Below are positions 16,056 through 16,294 of a stretch of DNA of 16,294 bases, piece after piece. The notes below the pieces were generated by a model that was given only the letters and a program-made list of their open reading frames with translations, did no database searches and had not been told where the DNA came from. Numbering within the stretch: the stretch's first letter is position 1; every line of letters starts with the position of its first letter. The position numbers were made by a program, and so were the translations under genes. This DNA is from Coemansia sp. RSA 1804 (taxonomy: Eukaryota > Kickxellomycota > Kickxellomycetes > Kickxellales > Kickxellaceae), in assembly GCA_027578815.1 (NCBI GenBank), contig JANBTH010000489.1:1-16294 (forward strand), given 5' to 3'.

Positions 16056-16294
16056 TGTTGTCCAGATTGGTTGTTAACAGATGAAAAGTGAAAAAGGAAA
16101 GAAAGAAAAAGTAAATTGTTAGAAAGAGAAAGAGAAAGAACGTCCAGCAAATCAATGCTTTTCCGTTTTTCTTTGCAGATGATTAGATTCCATTTTGCGG
16201 CTCCATGACCAAGGAACACCCCCAATCGAACGGCTTCCAAAAATTGGGACCATGATTAAGCAGTATCAATCAAGACATCTTGTTAATGAAGGGG
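16056..16294. promoter_or_regulatory. MES1 leader/promoter and right edge
   Basis: On the minus strand, the sequence just upstream of the MES1 ATG is strongly C/T-rich (plus-strand GA-rich run at about 16085-16140, including agaaag-type repeats). On the plus strand, an ATG at 16252 (A at -3) opens a frame that runs to the window edge (14 codons), and a separate 16-codon ORF starts at 16205. Either could be a leader ORF or the start of a divergent gene. The evidence is too short to call one. Confidence 0.4.

Noticed and set aside
1..16294. CRISPR array, prophage or bacterial operon structures
   Set aside because: No spaced direct repeats or bacterial ribosome-binding sites. The spliced gene, intron-bearing tRNA and protein families are eukaryotic.

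Overview
The window looks like nuclear DNA of a fungus. It has large, mostly single-exon genes, a short spliceosomal intron, an intron-bearing eukaryotic tRNA gene, C/T-rich 5' leaders, and eukaryote-specific proteins (Syo1-type importin adaptor, Tma22/DENR, cytosolic methionyl-tRNA synthetase with a GST-like N-domain). The F-box-like gene, with its 'AVCVKWRKLALPYV' pattern, resembles the large F-box-like families I associate with Kickxellales (Coemansia, Linderina and relatives). That placement is inference; no rRNA or species marker is present.

Layout, left to right. Bases 1-90 (+) probably carry the 3' end of a gene that starts outside the window. Bases 696-1493 (+) encode a protein with three C2H2 zinc fingers and a C-terminal coiled coil. 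It converges on a clearly AT-richer F-box/LRR-like gene at 1872-3440 (-). A gene-poor AT-rich stretch follows, holding an intron-containing tRNA-Ile(UAU) at 3863-3961 (+). Bases 4575-7616 (+) encode a 1013-residue YML020W/YMC020W-like alpha/beta-hydrolase protein. It converges, with only 123 bp between stops, on a SYO1 (symportin) gene at 7740-10031 (-). A 1.2-kb divergent promoter separates SYO1 from FBP1 (fructose-1,6-bisphosphatase, 11241-12281, +). FBP1 converges on TMA22 (DENR-type, 12600-13187, -), and TMA22 lies downstream of MES1 in tandem. MES1 (methionyl-tRNA synthetase) runs from 16055 down to 13430 (-) and has one 160-nt intron between its GST-like and catalytic regions. The last 239 bases hold the MES1 leader and promoter and nothing else I can identify with confidence.

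Functionally the window is mostly housekeeping: ribosome assembly (SYO1), ribosome recycling or re-initiation (TMA22), tRNA charging (MES1), decoding (tRNA-Ile) and gluconeogenesis (FBP1). The genes are not an operon and no dedicated multi-gene system is visible. The least understood parts are the hydrolase-like protein, the zinc-finger/coiled-coil protein and the AT-rich F-box region.
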